Notes: generated by a model from the letters alone, not told the origin. Positions 9,149-19,525 are shown, counted from the stretch's first letter. The stretch: DNA of 64,000 bases from Megamonas funiformis (GCF_010669225.1 NZ_CP048627.1:1563292-1627291); one strand, 5' to 3'. Numbers and translations: made by a program.

Positions 9149-9393
9149 TGAAATACACCATTCCTGTATTTAAAGCATTAACCGAAAGAGCCACACTACT
9201 TGGTGGTCCAAAAGAAATAGTCTTATTAAATGCAGTATTAGCACTTATTATTTGGACTATGTTTAATACTTTATGGATAATACCATTTAATCTTATAATT
9301 CATTTCTTCAGTATTTACGTGAATAAATTTGATGACAGGTTTTTTATTTGTTTACTTAAATTTTTACACAAGAAAAAATTTTATGATGTGTGA
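9148..9393 (+). CDS. virB3: VirB3-like protein
   Basis: 81 aa. I chose the ATG at 9148, which overlaps the virB2 stop, over a GTG nine bases upstream. It has the short VirB3 signature PVFKALTERATLLGGPKE and one or two membrane helices at about 25-60. VirB3 is an inner-membrane partner of VirB4. Here it is followed by two VirB4-related genes. Confidence 0.82.
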   Translation: MKYTIPVFKALTERATLLGGPKEIVLLNAVLALIIWTMFNTLWIIPFNLIIHFFSIYVNKFDDRFFICLLKFLHKKKFYDV

Positions 9394-9400
9394 GGTAAAT

Positions 9401-10327
9401 ATGTACTTGTTTAAAAGATACGATGAAAAAACTAATATTTTAGCAAGTTATTTGCCATGGCTATATTTAGTTAAAGATAACATTATTAGAAATAAAGATG
9501 GCTCACTATTATGTGCTTTTATTTACGAAGATATAGATACTGCTATTTTAAAACAAATAGCAGTATCTAATATTTCTCTATGGATAGATTATGTAGATAA
9601 ACAAAAAACTTTATACATTGTCTATAATCCACTACTTTATAATGCAGATTTAAAAAAAATAAATTCATCTATAGAAAAATTTAGTGAATTTATCTTGGAA
9701 ATAGAACATAATTTTCGTCTATGTTCACTTAAAAATACAACATTAATTAACAGTTTATACAAAATTATTACCATAGATAAAACCATTTCTATGATGAATA
9801 ATCCTATTTATTTAGATTACAAATTAACTAAAAATCACAGTTATAAAAAATATCTTAAAGAATATTTAGTGATCGATGAATATTATCTTCAGTGTGTGAA
9901 ATTACTAGGATATCCAGAATTTTTAACTAAAAGCCTTATCCTTTATCTTGAGCATAACAATATACAATTTCGCTACAATAAACGCTTAATTTTTCTATCA
10001 GATAAGGATAAACAAAAAGAAATTCAAAGATATACTAAAAATTGGAGCAAAAGCCATAAAGAATTTTTAAAAGTATTAACCTATGAAGATAATTCTCTTT
10101 GTGCTTACTACAATAACATATTAGTTATTTATAACAAGGATATACAAAAATTAGTTGAAGATATAACAAATGTTACTAAATTTTTAAATCACTATGGAGT
10201 ACCCACAGTAATAGATAAATCCAATATGGGTGATATTTGGTATAGCACTATTTCGGGAATGTTTCGCTCTAATCTAGTATCTCCACTTATGGAAATAGAT
10301 GAAAGTAAAAATATGTTTTTTATTTGA
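9401..10327 (+). CDS. VirB4 N-terminal-domain paralogue without ATPase domain
   Basis: 308 aa from the ATG at 9401, which has GAGGTAA before it; the frame is open further upstream inside virB3. The N-terminus (NIIRNKDGSLLCAFIYEDID) resembles the first domain of the full VirB4 next door (GIVINKDGSLMATIEYRGPD). The end (about 255-305) resembles the VirB4 stretch just before its ATPase domain. There is no Walker A or B. It ends cleanly in a normal operon position, so it is likely a real regulatory or structural paralogue and not debris, but an old truncated duplicate cannot be excluded. Confidence 0.65.
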   Translation: MYLFKRYDEKTNILASYLPWLYLVKDNIIRNKDGSLLCAFIYEDIDTAILKQIAVSNISLWIDYVDKQKTLYIVYNPLLYNADLKKINSSIEKFSEFILEIEHNFRLCSLKNTTLINSLYKIITIDKTISMMNNPIYLDYKLTKNHSYKKYLKEYLVIDEYYLQCVKLLGYPEFLTKSLILYLEHNNIQFRYNKRLIFLSDKDKQKEIQRYTKNWSKSHKEFLKVLTYEDNSLCAYYNNILVIYNKDIQKLVEDITNVTKFLNHYGVPTVIDKSNMGDIWYSTISGMFRSNLVSPLMEIDESKNMFFI

Positions 10328-10338
10328 GGAAGATTACT

Positions 10339-12783
10339 ATGTACAATTTAAAACGTTTACGTATTAAGAAAAATCCATTATATGCACAAATGAATTTAGG
10401 AAAAATAATTCGCTATGAAGATATAGGTATAGTTATTAATAAAGATGGTTCACTTATGGCAACGATAGAATATCGCGGACCAGATTTAGATAGCTCTGTT
10501 GAAGAAATACTTGCTATTTTAACCAGCCAGCTAAATAGTCTATTTATGACACTTGATACAGGTTTTATATTTTATTTTGAAATGCAACGAACACCCTCTT
10601 TAGATTACCCTACGAAAAACTATTTTCCTGATGAAGTAACTAAAAAAATAGATTTAGAACGACGATATCAATTTAAAAATCTGCATAAAAACTTTGAATC
10701 AAGATATTTTTTAACAGTTTATTATATGCCACCAACAGATAATGAGCAAAAAATTAAATCTTTTGTCTTAGAAACTAAAACTAAGCTAAAGGATTTAAAC
10801 AATTATTTATCCATATTTAAAGCTAATATCGATAAAATATATCGAATGTTTATTCAATTGAAATTACCGTTAGTTAAAATGCTCACTCCTGACGAGCTGG
10901 CAACATATCTTCACAGTTGTGTATCAACTAATAAAATGAATATTCACTTACCAGATAGAGAAAATCAAAAAATTAAAGATAATAATATTGCTTTAGTTAA
11001 AAATCCTATACACCTAGATAATTTACTTTACGATTGCTCACTTAATGCTAGTTTAAAGCCTATGTTAGGGGAGCAGCATCTAAGAGTTATTACGCCACTA
11101 TCTTTTCCAAGCGAAACGCATTTTGGTTTTTTTGATGAGCTTACGTATCTAAATTTCTCTTATCGCTTTGTAACTAGATTTTATTTTTTATCTAAAAGCG
11201 ATGCTTTAAGTGAGTTATCCTCTCGTTCTCGAGATTGGCGAGGTAATTTAAAAAGTTATTGGACTTATGTACGAGAAGCTTTCCACGTGGAAAGGGCAGA
11301 TGATGACTTTGATGCTAATGCTGTAGAAAAAGTCAATGAAGTGGAAAACGCTCGCATATCGATTGAAAAATCTGAGATAAACTATGGCTTTTATACAACT
11401 ATGATTATCGTAACAGATAAAAATGAAGAACTTGCTGAAGATTATATAGATACTATTGGAGATATTTTTTCTACCTTGGGACTTAAATATAAAAGCGAAG
11501 ATTTAAACGCTGTAGAAGCTTGGCTTTCTTCTGTTCCAGGAAATGTGTATAACAATCCTCGTCGTTATTTAATAAATACAGGTAATTTAATACATTTAGC
11601 TCCGATTACTGATGTTTGGGCAGGTGATGAAAAAAACTACCATTTAAATGCACCTTCGCTTTTATACACTAAAACCAAAGGGAATACATTATTTCGCCTA
11701 AATATCCATGTTAAAGATGTTGGCCATACAATTTTAATTGGTCCACCAGGCAGTGGTAAATCTGTTCATCTTTGTATGATAGCTGCTCAATTTAGAAAAT
11801 ATAAAAATGCTAAAGTATTTATCTTTGATAAAGGGGCTTCTTCAAGAATTTTAACACTGGGCGTTGGTGGCAATTTCTTTGATTTAGGAAATAATGATGT
11901 AGCATTTCAACCACTTAGTAATATACAAAATGAAAAAGAACGCTCATGGGCTTTAGAGTGGCTTTGTTCCTTCTTAGTGCAAGAAAATGTAGTTGTAACC
12001 CCTAATATAAAAGATACTATTTGGCACACTCTATCATTAATAGCTACTACTTATCCAAAAAATCAATTAACGATGAGTACTTTTGTATCTTCACTAACCG
12101 ATGAAACGCTTATTGAAACATTTAAACAACTTACCATAAATGGTTCATATAAAGTTTTTGATGCTAATAAAGATAGTCTATCTTTTACAGATTTTCAAAC
12201 CTTTGAAATGGAAAAACTAATGCAAATGAAAACTATAATAGCACCAACACTATTATATATTTTTCATCGTTTAGAGGAAGTTTTAGACGGCTCACCTAGT
12301 ATTATTATCTTAGATGAAGCATGGGTTTTCCTAGATAATGAAGCATTTTCGCAAAAAATCCGAGAATGGTTAAAAGTACTTAGAAAAATGAATGTATCCG
12401 TTATCTTTGCCACTCAATCTTTGGTTGATGTTACAAATTCTAATATTTTTCACACTGTATTAGATGCTTGTCAATCCAAAATCTTTTTAGCTAATCCCAC
12501 AGCTATAGAAGAAGCTAATAAAAAATTATATAAGAGTTTTGGTCTTAATGATAGACAAATTCAAATCATTGCTCAAGCAATAGCAACAAGAGATTATTAT
12601 TACACCTCCGTCAAAGGCTCACGACTTTATGATTTATCACTTGGCAAATTTGCCTTAGCTTATGTAGGCATAAATAAAGCTGACCAAAATAAATGTGATG
12701 AAATACTAAAAAATTATCCAAGAGAAGAATTCAATGATGAATGGCAAAAATATAAAGGAGTAGATAATTATGACTTTACTTAA
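10339..12783 (+). CDS. virB4: VirB4/TrbE-like ATPase
   Basis: 814 aa from the ATG at 10339, preceded by GAGGA. The N-terminal CagE/TrbE/VirB4 domain is followed by the ATPase domain with Walker A IGPPGSGKSV (about residue 470) and Walker B IIILDEAWVF (about residue 655), then the RecA-like FATQSLVDV segment. It powers pilus assembly and substrate transport at the channel base. It overlaps the following gene by 14 bp. Confidence 0.94.
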   Translation: MYNLKRLRIKKNPLYAQMNLGKIIRYEDIGIVINKDGSLMATIEYRGPDLDSSVEEILAILTSQLNSLFMTLDTGFIFYFEMQRTPSLDYPTKNYFPDEVTKKIDLERRYQFKNLHKNFESRYFLTVYYMPPTDNEQKIKSFVLETKTKLKDLNNYLSIFKANIDKIYRMFIQLKLPLVKMLTPDELATYLHSCVSTNKMNIHLPDRENQKIKDNNIALVKNPIHLDNLLYDCSLNASLKPMLGEQHLRVITPLSFPSETHFGFFDELTYLNFSYRFVTRFYFLSKSDALSELSSRSRDWRGNLKSYWTYVREAFHVERADDDFDANAVEKVNEVENARISIEKSEINYGFYTTMIIVTDKNEELAEDYIDTIGDIFSTLGLKYKSEDLNAVEAWLSSVPGNVYNNPRRYLINTGNLIHLAPITDVWAGDEKNYHLNAPSLLYTKTKGNTLFRLNIHVKDVGHTILIGPPGSGKSVHLCMIAAQFRKYKNAKVFIFDKGASSRILTLGVGGNFFDLGNNDVAFQPLSNIQNEKERSWALEWLCSFLVQENVVVTPNIKDTIWHTLSLIATTYPKNQLTMSTFVSSLTDETLIETFKQLTINGSYKVFDANKDSLSFTDFQTFEMEKLMQMKTIIAPTLLYIFHRLEEVLDGSPSIIILDEAWVFLDNEAFSQKIREWLKVLRKMNVSVIFATQSLVDVTNSNIFHTVLDACQSKIFLANPTAIEEANKKLYKSFGLNDRQIQIIAQAIATRDYYYTSVKGSRLYDLSLGKFALAYVGINKADQNKCDEILKNYPREEFNDEWQKYKGVDNYDFT

Positions 12784-15232
12784 AGACTATTTAAATCAGT
12801 GGGCTACCTTTGAAGATGAAAGATTGTATCTACTAAAAAAATTAGACTCTAGCATAATGAAAACTATGCTAAAAAATAATATACCACTAGATGAAGTAAA
12901 AAAATCCATTAGAGATAATAGTAGCCTTTGCAAGGGAAAATCTTTTATAGCAATAAAAAAATATATAGATTCTTTTGAGCATGATATACAACCTTCCGAA
13001 ACTAAACCTACTACTAGAGATTACAATGATTATAAACAAAAATACATGCCACGAATTTTTGATTTTTATGTACAAAAAGAAACAAAAATCATGCAGATTT
13101 TACAGCAAAAAGGCTACAAATTGACTGATATAAAAGATATTATCGTAGAAAATACACCTCTTTTAAAAGATATAGATATAAATTTATCTGAAAAACTAAC
13201 ATATTTTAGTAAACTCAATATTAATTACACTAAAAAGATAACTGATATAAATAAAGCTAAAGAAATATATATGATTGAACTCAACAACTTAAAATTACGA
13301 CATACCAATTTTAAGTTAAATCTATATTACGATGCCAAAATAGCTTTTTCTATGTATTATGAGAAGAACTATGACTTATCTACCATAGAAGAATTACTTG
13401 CTAAATACACCCAAAATTCCCATGCCAAACAACCAGAATACACCAATGCTATTATAAACTTTGTAAAAGAACATACACACTTATACCATCAATTAACTAA
13501 TACCAACATAATTAAGCCACAAAATACTAAAGAAAAATATATTAAATATCTAAATGAATATCTAAAAAATACTTTAACGAAAAGCCTCACTCCATTAGGG
13601 GAAAAACAGATTATAAAACGTCTTTTATCTGAAGGAGCAGATAATACTGAAGTATTAAACGTAATAAAAGCATTTTCTCCAGTAGTTCGTGAAATAGGTA
13701 GAAAGAAAAACTATGCAGATACCATTGTCAATTTAGCCAGTGAAGATATTTTAAAAGCCAAAGAGCATTTAACAAAAGTTGAAAATATCTTTAAAGAAAA
13801 GATAAAGCAGCTACCACAAAATCCAGATAATTTAGCTTATGCCCTTTTAGCTAAGGAAATGATTTTGGCAGGTTGTTATCCAGAATATGTAGTAAAAATT
13901 TTTAATGAAAAAATTTATTCATCTAAAGATAAAACAGCATATTATATAGTGAAATCTGCCCAAAATAATATTAAAGCAGAAAGAGAAATAACAGAATTTA
14001 TCTGTCCAGATAACCTTTCAAATATGACTCTTGAACAAATAAACAATAAACATATTTCATTAAAAGATGTCTATAAATATGCCATTAAAGAGCGAATACT
14101 TTCTTACCCTAATACTAAATTAAATCTATCTGATGAATATATAGATATTGATGCCAGTATAAAACTATTAAACAGATATCCTGGTATCAATAAAAATGAA
14201 CTTGCTCATATCATAAGAGAAACTTCAGCCAGAATGCAACTTCCAGAAATTCCTCAAGATTATCCCAAACTTGTAATTGAAAAAGCAGCTAAAAAATTAG
14301 CTGAAGTATTTCATTATAACAAAACGCAAGAAGAACAAAAAAAAGAACTTAAAGAAGATTATCAATTAGAAGTAGCTATAAACGATGCTACTATCAATAA
14401 TACAGACAATGATGAAGAATATATAAAATGTGATTATAGGGCAGCTCTTAGCTTTATTAAAAAAGGCATTGAAGAAAATGATATTAAAAATATCATCGCT
14501 GAAGAACAAAGCACTAGAAATAATAAAGACGCTTTAGAAAACTTTAAATATGCCGAATATATTACAAGTATTGCTAAAAAAATAAATACTCGGCAATTAA
14601 ATATTATAAATGTCTTAGATACTAAAAATAACAGACCTACTGTCGAAAATATGTACAAAACGCATATGAAAGAACTATATCAAAAAACTAATTTATTCAA
14701 TCAAGATATGGAAATCAATGCAGCTATGTATATGCTATACAAAGACATCAAAAAAGAAGATATTGCTCTTACTCTCACTAAATATTCACCTCATGCAGTA
14801 GAACCTAATCATTCATCTTTAAGTTATATAAATAAAGCGATTATATATAATGCTCAACAAAAACTAACTGTAGAATTAGAAAAAAGACGAGAATTTGCCA
14901 AGAAAACTCTAGTAGATAAAGATATTAATAACTTATATAGCAAATACTACAGCGATTATAAAGAAAATATAGACCTTCCTTTTGATATGATAGCAGATAC
15001 TATAATTGCAGCTAATATACTAAAAGCTGGTTTTAAATTAAAAGATACCTTAGATGCAATTGCTAGTCAATCTCCTAATTTAACTAATATATCCAATGAA
15101 AATATTTCAAAATATGGTCAACAAATAGAAATAATTTTAAATAAACTTACAAATACATTAAATGATACTAAAGTTCAAAAACATAATTTAGCACATACCT
15201 TAACCTTAACTAATGAACAGGAGGCTAATTAA
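12770..15232 (+). CDS. Large helical-repeat protein of the transfer operon
   Basis: 820 aa, no signal peptide or membrane segment, highly charged and almost all helical. A degenerate motif of the form (L/M)LxxGxxxxxIxxxIxxxSP recurs: for example RLLSEGADNTEVLNVIKAFS near 285, MILAGCYPEYVVKIFNEK near 363, and ANILKAGFKLKDTLDAIASQ near 745. The same motif is clearer in the protein at 28284-30050, so the two form an element-specific family. It is placed between virB4 and virB1 with its own strong ribosome site (AAGGAG). Function is unknown; a cytoplasmic scaffold or DNA/relaxosome docking protein would fit. Confidence 0.6.
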   Translation: MTLLKDYLNQWATFEDERLYLLKKLDSSIMKTMLKNNIPLDEVKKSIRDNSSLCKGKSFIAIKKYIDSFEHDIQPSETKPTTRDYNDYKQKYMPRIFDFYVQKETKIMQILQQKGYKLTDIKDIIVENTPLLKDIDINLSEKLTYFSKLNINYTKKITDINKAKEIYMIELNNLKLRHTNFKLNLYYDAKIAFSMYYEKNYDLSTIEELLAKYTQNSHAKQPEYTNAIINFVKEHTHLYHQLTNTNIIKPQNTKEKYIKYLNEYLKNTLTKSLTPLGEKQIIKRLLSEGADNTEVLNVIKAFSPVVREIGRKKNYADTIVNLASEDILKAKEHLTKVENIFKEKIKQLPQNPDNLAYALLAKEMILAGCYPEYVVKIFNEKIYSSKDKTAYYIVKSAQNNIKAEREITEFICPDNLSNMTLEQINNKHISLKDVYKYAIKERILSYPNTKLNLSDEYIDIDASIKLLNRYPGINKNELAHIIRETSARMQLPEIPQDYPKLVIEKAAKKLAEVFHYNKTQEEQKKELKEDYQLEVAINDATINNTDNDEEYIKCDYRAALSFIKKGIEENDIKNIIAEEQSTRNNKDALENFKYAEYITSIAKKINTRQLNIINVLDTKNNRPTVENMYKTHMKELYQKTNLFNQDMEINAAMYMLYKDIKKEDIALTLTKYSPHAVEPNHSSLSYINKAIIYNAQQKLTVELEKRREFAKKTLVDKDINNLYSKYYSDYKENIDLPFDMIADTIIAANILKAGFKLKDTLDAIASQSPNLTNISNENISKYGQQIEIILNKLTNTLNDTKVQKHNLAHTLTLTNEQEAN

Positions 15233-15760
15233 TTGCAGAAATTCATCATAAATATATTGCTAATTACATCTTTTTTCATCACACCTATAGTGCATGCTCA
15301 AGGGAACAATTACTACAATATAATTTATTCTGAAGTATCCATGTATAATCAAGAGCAAACAGACTGGATAACCAACGCTATACTTTATGCTAGCAGTACC
15401 TATAGCCTTGATCCACTATTACTTACAGCACTACTTGAGCAAGAATCTCATTTTAATCTAAATGCCATGTCAGGTGCTGGAGCTATTGGAATCGCTCAAC
15501 TAATGCCAGGTACTGCTAGTATGATAGGTGTTGATCCATATAACCCTTTAGAAAATATCCTAGGTGGTGCAAGTTATCTGCGTACACAAATAGATAATTT
15601 TACGTATGCTGGACAATATAATATAACTTATGCCTTAGCTGCCTACAATGCTGGAGCAAATGCCATTTATGAATATAATGGAGTACCACCATATAAAGAA
15701 ACGATTGAATATATCTATAGCATTTCAGATATCTTCAATCGATTAAATAGCTATAGATAG
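15233..15760 (+). CDS. virB1: VirB1-like lytic transglycosylase
   Basis: 175 aa starting at TTG, chosen because AGGAGG lies at the right distance and the reading begins with a signal peptide (cleavage near VHAQG, residue 23). The SLT domain shows the catalytic Glu in ALLEQESHFN, then SGAGAIGIAQLMPGTA and AYNAGANA. It would open peptidoglycan locally for channel assembly. A second peptidoglycan hydrolase is encoded at 23767. Confidence 0.92.
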   Translation: MQKFIINILLITSFFITPIVHAQGNNYYNIIYSEVSMYNQEQTDWITNAILYASSTYSLDPLLLTALLEQESHFNLNAMSGAGAIGIAQLMPGTASMIGVDPYNPLENILGGASYLRTQIDNFTYAGQYNITYALAAYNAGANAIYEYNGVPPYKETIEYIYSISDIFNRLNSYR

Positions 15761-15773
15761 AAAAGAGGCTTTT

Positions 15774-16238
15774 ATGTTAGATAAAATCTCTATTATTAGT
15801 TCTAAAATAAAAAGAAATTGTCTATCCTTGGTTATTGCTTCAGTTATAATTTCCATTATTTTTGGCAAAAGTATAGCTAGAGAAGTAGAATTTTTATTAG
15901 TTATAGATATGCTAATATTTTTTCTAATTTTATTTTGCTTATTTATAGATTCAATGATTGACATTATCAATAATATTAGAAGCTATGATAGCATTATTTC
16001 ATGGTTTAAACATTTTTTAATAACTAGATATCCTTTTCCAGCATCTATGATAATGGATATCTCAATACTCATAAAAACTCTTATTAAATCAAACTATGCT
16101 TTTGAAAGATTTGTAGGAATAATATTTGCGATACTTATGATACAAGTGTGTATGGTTTTTATATATGTAATAGTAAGTGGATTAATAATTCCACTAGGTA
16201 AATTATTAATTATACTGTTTAGAGGTGATACGTTATGA
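15774..16238 (+). CDS. Small polytopic membrane protein
   Basis: 154 aa with about four hydrophobic segments (about 18-36, 40-65, 98-125, 125-150). It is not recognised. It overlaps virB5 by 4 bp (ATGA), so it is co-translated with the channel genes. It could be an accessory of VirB6 or of entry exclusion; neither is shown by the sequence. Confidence 0.6.
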   Translation: MLDKISIISSKIKRNCLSLVIASVIISIIFGKSIAREVEFLLVIDMLIFFLILFCLFIDSMIDIINNIRSYDSIISWFKHFLITRYPFPASMIMDISILIKTLIKSNYAFERFVGIIFAILMIQVCMVFIYVIVSGLIIPLGKLLIILFRGDTL

Positions 16239-17047
16239 TACAAATGAAAAAAAGATATCTAATACCAACTATTTTTATGGGAATAGCAGTAGGATTTTGT
16301 TTAACTGTACCTAAACAAACAGCTACAGCTGCTATCTATGTAGAAGATATAAAAAATATAGCTGAGAATGCTAAAACAGCTATAAATACCTATACAAATG
16401 CTATAAATACAGCTAAACAAGTATCACTGATGATACAAGATTTAACATCTATGGATCCTAAAGCCCTAATCGCTCATTATACAGGATTAGATAAAGAATA
16501 TAAAAATCTTATGAACGACTTAGACTCTCAAATAGGTACATTAGATAAAGATACTTCTACAGATAGTATTTTAAGTGAACGAATGGGCATAGATATTTAT
16601 ACAGGTGGTTATACTAAACCAGTAGATTTAAATTCATATACACAAAATATAAAAAAACTTTACCATGTAGCTGATGAAACCTATTATTCTGCTTTATCTA
16701 TAGGTAGACGTCAACAAGAAGTAGAAAATAGCATTAATCAATTAGAAACTTCCCTGCAAAATCTATCTAAAGCACAAGGAACAAAAGAAGCCATGCAGGC
16801 AAGCGGACAAATAGCTAGTCAAAATACTATGGAAACAGCAAAAACAAACGCTTTATTATCTACTCTTTTATCTGTTACAGCTACCGAACAATTACAAGAA
16901 AATGCTCAAAAACAAGCAGGTATGAAGATAAATGAAAATATGGCAATAGATGTAAAAAACAACTCACAAAAAGTTTTATCTGATATAGAAATGAACAAAC
17001 AACAAAATATTGAAGACTATAAAAAATTAGTAGGTTATGGATTATGA
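16235..17047 (+). CDS. virB5: VirB5/TrbJ-like minor pilus protein
   Basis: 270 aa with a signal peptide (cleavage near TATAA, residue 30) and a long helical coiled-coil body rich in Ala, Gln and Asn. Motifs match TrbJ/VirB5: EDIKNIAENAKTAINTYTNA near the start and MTETAKT-like helices late (about 190-230). Position right before virB6 is standard. It sits at the pilus tip in known systems. It overlaps virB6 by 4 bp. Confidence 0.78.
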   Translation: MIQMKKRYLIPTIFMGIAVGFCLTVPKQTATAAIYVEDIKNIAENAKTAINTYTNAINTAKQVSLMIQDLTSMDPKALIAHYTGLDKEYKNLMNDLDSQIGTLDKDTSTDSILSERMGIDIYTGGYTKPVDLNSYTQNIKKLYHVADETYYSALSIGRRQQEVENSINQLETSLQNLSKAQGTKEAMQASGQIASQNTMETAKTNALLSTLLSVTATEQLQENAQKQAGMKINENMAIDVKNNSQKVLSDIEMNKQQNIEDYKKLVGYGL

Positions 17048-18858
17048 AAAAAACAAAGATTATACTACTGACTATAGGAATATTATTATTACTTTCATCT
17101 ATCTGCTTTGCTCAAACACCAGAACTTGCTTGGGACGATATATTTGAAAAATTTATCGGTACTTATGATAATGGTTCATTAGATACTGATGGAGCTATCT
17201 TAACCGATAAAGTACCTAGAATAATTGTGACTTGCCTAATAGTTGGCTCTGCTGGAATGCTAGCATTTGGAGAATTATCTGCTACCACTACTACTTTTTT
17301 ACGTATGATTTTATCTATGACAGTAATTATCAATTTAGGAATATATTTTGGATATATGTTCATTGTTCCAGATAGCTCTTTTATCAGCATTGCCGAACCT
17401 AAACCCGACCCCAACTCTGCTAATTTTTTAGGACAAATGATGATGAGTTTTATCTATAAATGTCAAAAAGGTGCTGAATTTTTATATCCCATTTGTGTGA
17501 AAATTCTCGCTTGTGCTTGGGCTATTGATGTAGCAATAACCTTAATGCTAAAAATAGAAGACGATATCATAAAATACATGATATCTAACGCCTTAAAAAT
17601 GGCAATGTATCTATTTTTAATAACAAATTGGATTTTAGGTATGGGAATTGCTCATGCTGTTTTTGCTAGTTTTGAAAGAATAGGCTATATCGCAGGTGGT
17701 GGCGAAAATAGCATACTTATGCCTGATGATATAATGGGCAATGCCTTTAAAATTATTGAAAATACATGGAATAGTTTTTCTCAAATATCCTTTACCACAA
17801 GCCCATTTGCTCTAATATTAGCTGTAGTGATATTTTTAGTAATTGTAGCCTGCATATTAGTAATTTCAGCTCAAATAATGGTAGTAAGAGTAGAATTTTG
17901 GGTAATGGCTATATTTACTATGTTAACCATGTCTATAGGAATGTTTAAACCAACAAAATTTTTATTTGAAAGAGCTATAAGTTCACTTATACATTATGCC
18001 ACCAAAGTAAGTATTGTAGCTTTTGTAACAGCGATACTTGAACCAATGCTAACAAGTGCTGTAGAAAATTTTGTTTCAGGTGGAGAATCACTTGATTTAC
18101 AGAAAAACTTCTTAACCTTTATGCAACTTGCCTTTTCACTTGGTATAATGTGTATGCTTGTCTATAAGCTACCAAACTTAGCACAAGCAATATCTTCTGG
18201 ACAACCAGCTTTAAATGGTAATGATTTATCCAATCAATTAAAAGCAATGCCTACTAAAGCTATGAGAATGAAAGGTGCTTGGGACGTAGCTTCAAGAATG
18301 CCAGGAGGAAATTCCGCTAGAGGAGCAGCAGGCTTTTTATCTAATATGAAAAGCATAGGAATGCAAGCAGGAAGAGGAGACCTCAAAGGAGCAGGAAAAA
18401 CAGCTTTAAACTATGGCAAAGGAACACTAGGAACAGCAAAAAACCTAGCACAAATGGGTATAGAAAGTGGGCTATTAAAATCTTATTATGAAGCTCAAAG
18501 AGATACTAAAAATGCCAGAGAACTTAAAGTTCGAATGGATACACAAAAAAAGGCTGGCAATTTAAAACATAATACTAGCCCAAATGAAAAAGAAAATGCT
18601 CAAAATGAATATATTAGAAGAGAAATAAAAAATAATATGAGTCCTAATGCTAATTATGAGTATGCATTAAAAAAGGCTGAACAAAAAATGCAACAAGACG
18701 AACTTCCAAAACCTTTAAAAACAAATACTTTTCGTGGCTATTATAATGATAATAACCATGATGATATAAATAATACTTCTAATAATTATCCTCGTTACAA
18801 TAACAGTGATAACGATAATAATGTAGATAATGACACTAACAATGATAATACAGATTGA
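17044..18858 (+). CDS. virB6: VirB6/TrbL-like polytopic channel protein
   Basis: 604 aa. A signal-like first helix is followed by helices at about 60-80, 85-110, 160-180, 185-215, 255-280, 285-300, 315-335 and 355-380. The conserved core around ISAQIMVVRVEFWVMAIF is typical of TrbL/VirB6. The C-terminal 190 residues are soluble, Gly/Ala- then Asn/Asp-rich, with an Asn/Asp run at the end, probably cytoplasmic and disordered. It forms part of the inner-membrane channel. Confidence 0.85.
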   Translation: MKKTKIILLTIGILLLLSSICFAQTPELAWDDIFEKFIGTYDNGSLDTDGAILTDKVPRIIVTCLIVGSAGMLAFGELSATTTTFLRMILSMTVIINLGIYFGYMFIVPDSSFISIAEPKPDPNSANFLGQMMMSFIYKCQKGAEFLYPICVKILACAWAIDVAITLMLKIEDDIIKYMISNALKMAMYLFLITNWILGMGIAHAVFASFERIGYIAGGGENSILMPDDIMGNAFKIIENTWNSFSQISFTTSPFALILAVVIFLVIVACILVISAQIMVVRVEFWVMAIFTMLTMSIGMFKPTKFLFERAISSLIHYATKVSIVAFVTAILEPMLTSAVENFVSGGESLDLQKNFLTFMQLAFSLGIMCMLVYKLPNLAQAISSGQPALNGNDLSNQLKAMPTKAMRMKGAWDVASRMPGGNSARGAAGFLSNMKSIGMQAGRGDLKGAGKTALNYGKGTLGTAKNLAQMGIESGLLKSYYEAQRDTKNARELKVRMDTQKKAGNLKHNTSPNEKENAQNEYIRREIKNNMSPNANYEYALKKAEQKMQQDELPKPLKTNTFRGYYNDNNHDDINNTSNNYPRYNNSDNDNNVDNDTNNDNTD

Positions 18859-18917
18859 ATTTAATATGATAAAAAAGTATAATTATATTAGAAAATAGTT
18901 TACGAGGGAGTGTTATT

Positions 18918-19310
18918 ATGGATATTTTTATGGATATATTAGGATTTTTAAAATATATTGCTATTGGTATTTTGTCATTATTTGTCATTGGTATTGCTTT
19001 AGCCATAGTTACTGATATGTTTCGTCTTTTATTAGACGTAATTGTATTCATAATAATTGCACCATTTTATATATTATTTCATCCAATAATGTTTGTAACT
19101 AAGCCAATGACTTGCTTTAAAAATATATTTATGAAATGTCCTTGTTTTGGTGAAGAATATCATGAGGCACATAAAACGCCTGCTGAAATTGCAGAAGAAA
19201 AACAGCAAGCTAGCGTAGGTGTTAATGAAGAAGAGATTGCATTTTTTAATAGATTGGAAGAAGATCGATATTTAAAAGAATTAAGAAAAAAGGGCGAAAG
19301 CTTATGGTAA
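18918..19310 (+). CDS. Small membrane protein closing the first transfer operon
   Basis: 130 aa with two hydrophobic stretches (about 8-40 and 40-68) and a charged C-terminal half with two Cys (KCPCFGEE). Strong ribosome site CGAGGGAG. It is not recognised. A weak inverted repeat (ATTAGA...TCTAAT, about 19319-19342) follows and may end the operon. Confidence 0.55.
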   Translation: MDIFMDILGFLKYIAIGILSLFVIGIALAIVTDMFRLLLDVIVFIIIAPFYILFHPIMFVTKPMTCFKNIFMKCPCFGEEYHEAHKTPAEIAEEKQQASVGVNEEEIAFFNRLEEDRYLKELRKKGESLW

Positions 19311-19346
19311 GAATATAAATTAGACGATATAATTTATCTAATAATT

Positions 19347-19365
19347 TGTGTTCGATTCGAACACA
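19347..19365. promoter_or_regulatory. Palindromic operator site 3
   Basis: Exact copy of the 19-bp palindrome, centred about 51 bp before the predicted start of antitoxin RNA 1 and 7 bp upstream of its -35 box. Confidence 0.65.
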
Positions 19366-19371
19366 TTTATT

Positions 19372-19500
19372 TTGCAAAATCATAAACTATGTAGTATAAT
19401 AAATATGAAAAAAGAAGAGAAAACTGATGTTTGCACCGTCAGCCTCTTCTCAAAGAATTCGAAAAGAAGAAGTCAGACGTTATGTCATGACTTCTTTTTA
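19372..19500 (+). ncRNA. Type I antitoxin RNA, unit 1, with promoter
   Basis: The promoter is TTGCAA (19372-19377), a 17-bp spacer and TATAAT (19395-19400), so RNA should start near 19407. The RNA has a first hairpin (GAAGAG...CTCTTC, about 19414-19450) and ends in a strong terminator with arms AAGAAGTCA (19467-19475) and TGACTTCTT (19488-19496) plus a U-run. Length is about 90 nt. It converges on toxin 1 and would overlap the 3' end of its mRNA at the shared terminator, as in BsrG/SR4 and TxpA/RatA systems. Confidence 0.72.
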
Positions 19501-19525
19501 TTTATAAAGTAATTAATTTAAAAAT

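Noticed and set aside
19420-19500. Short plus-strand reading frame starting ATGTTTGCA within antitoxin RNA 1
   Set aside because: It runs through the terminator hairpin, lacks a good ribosome site and is not kept in unit 2.
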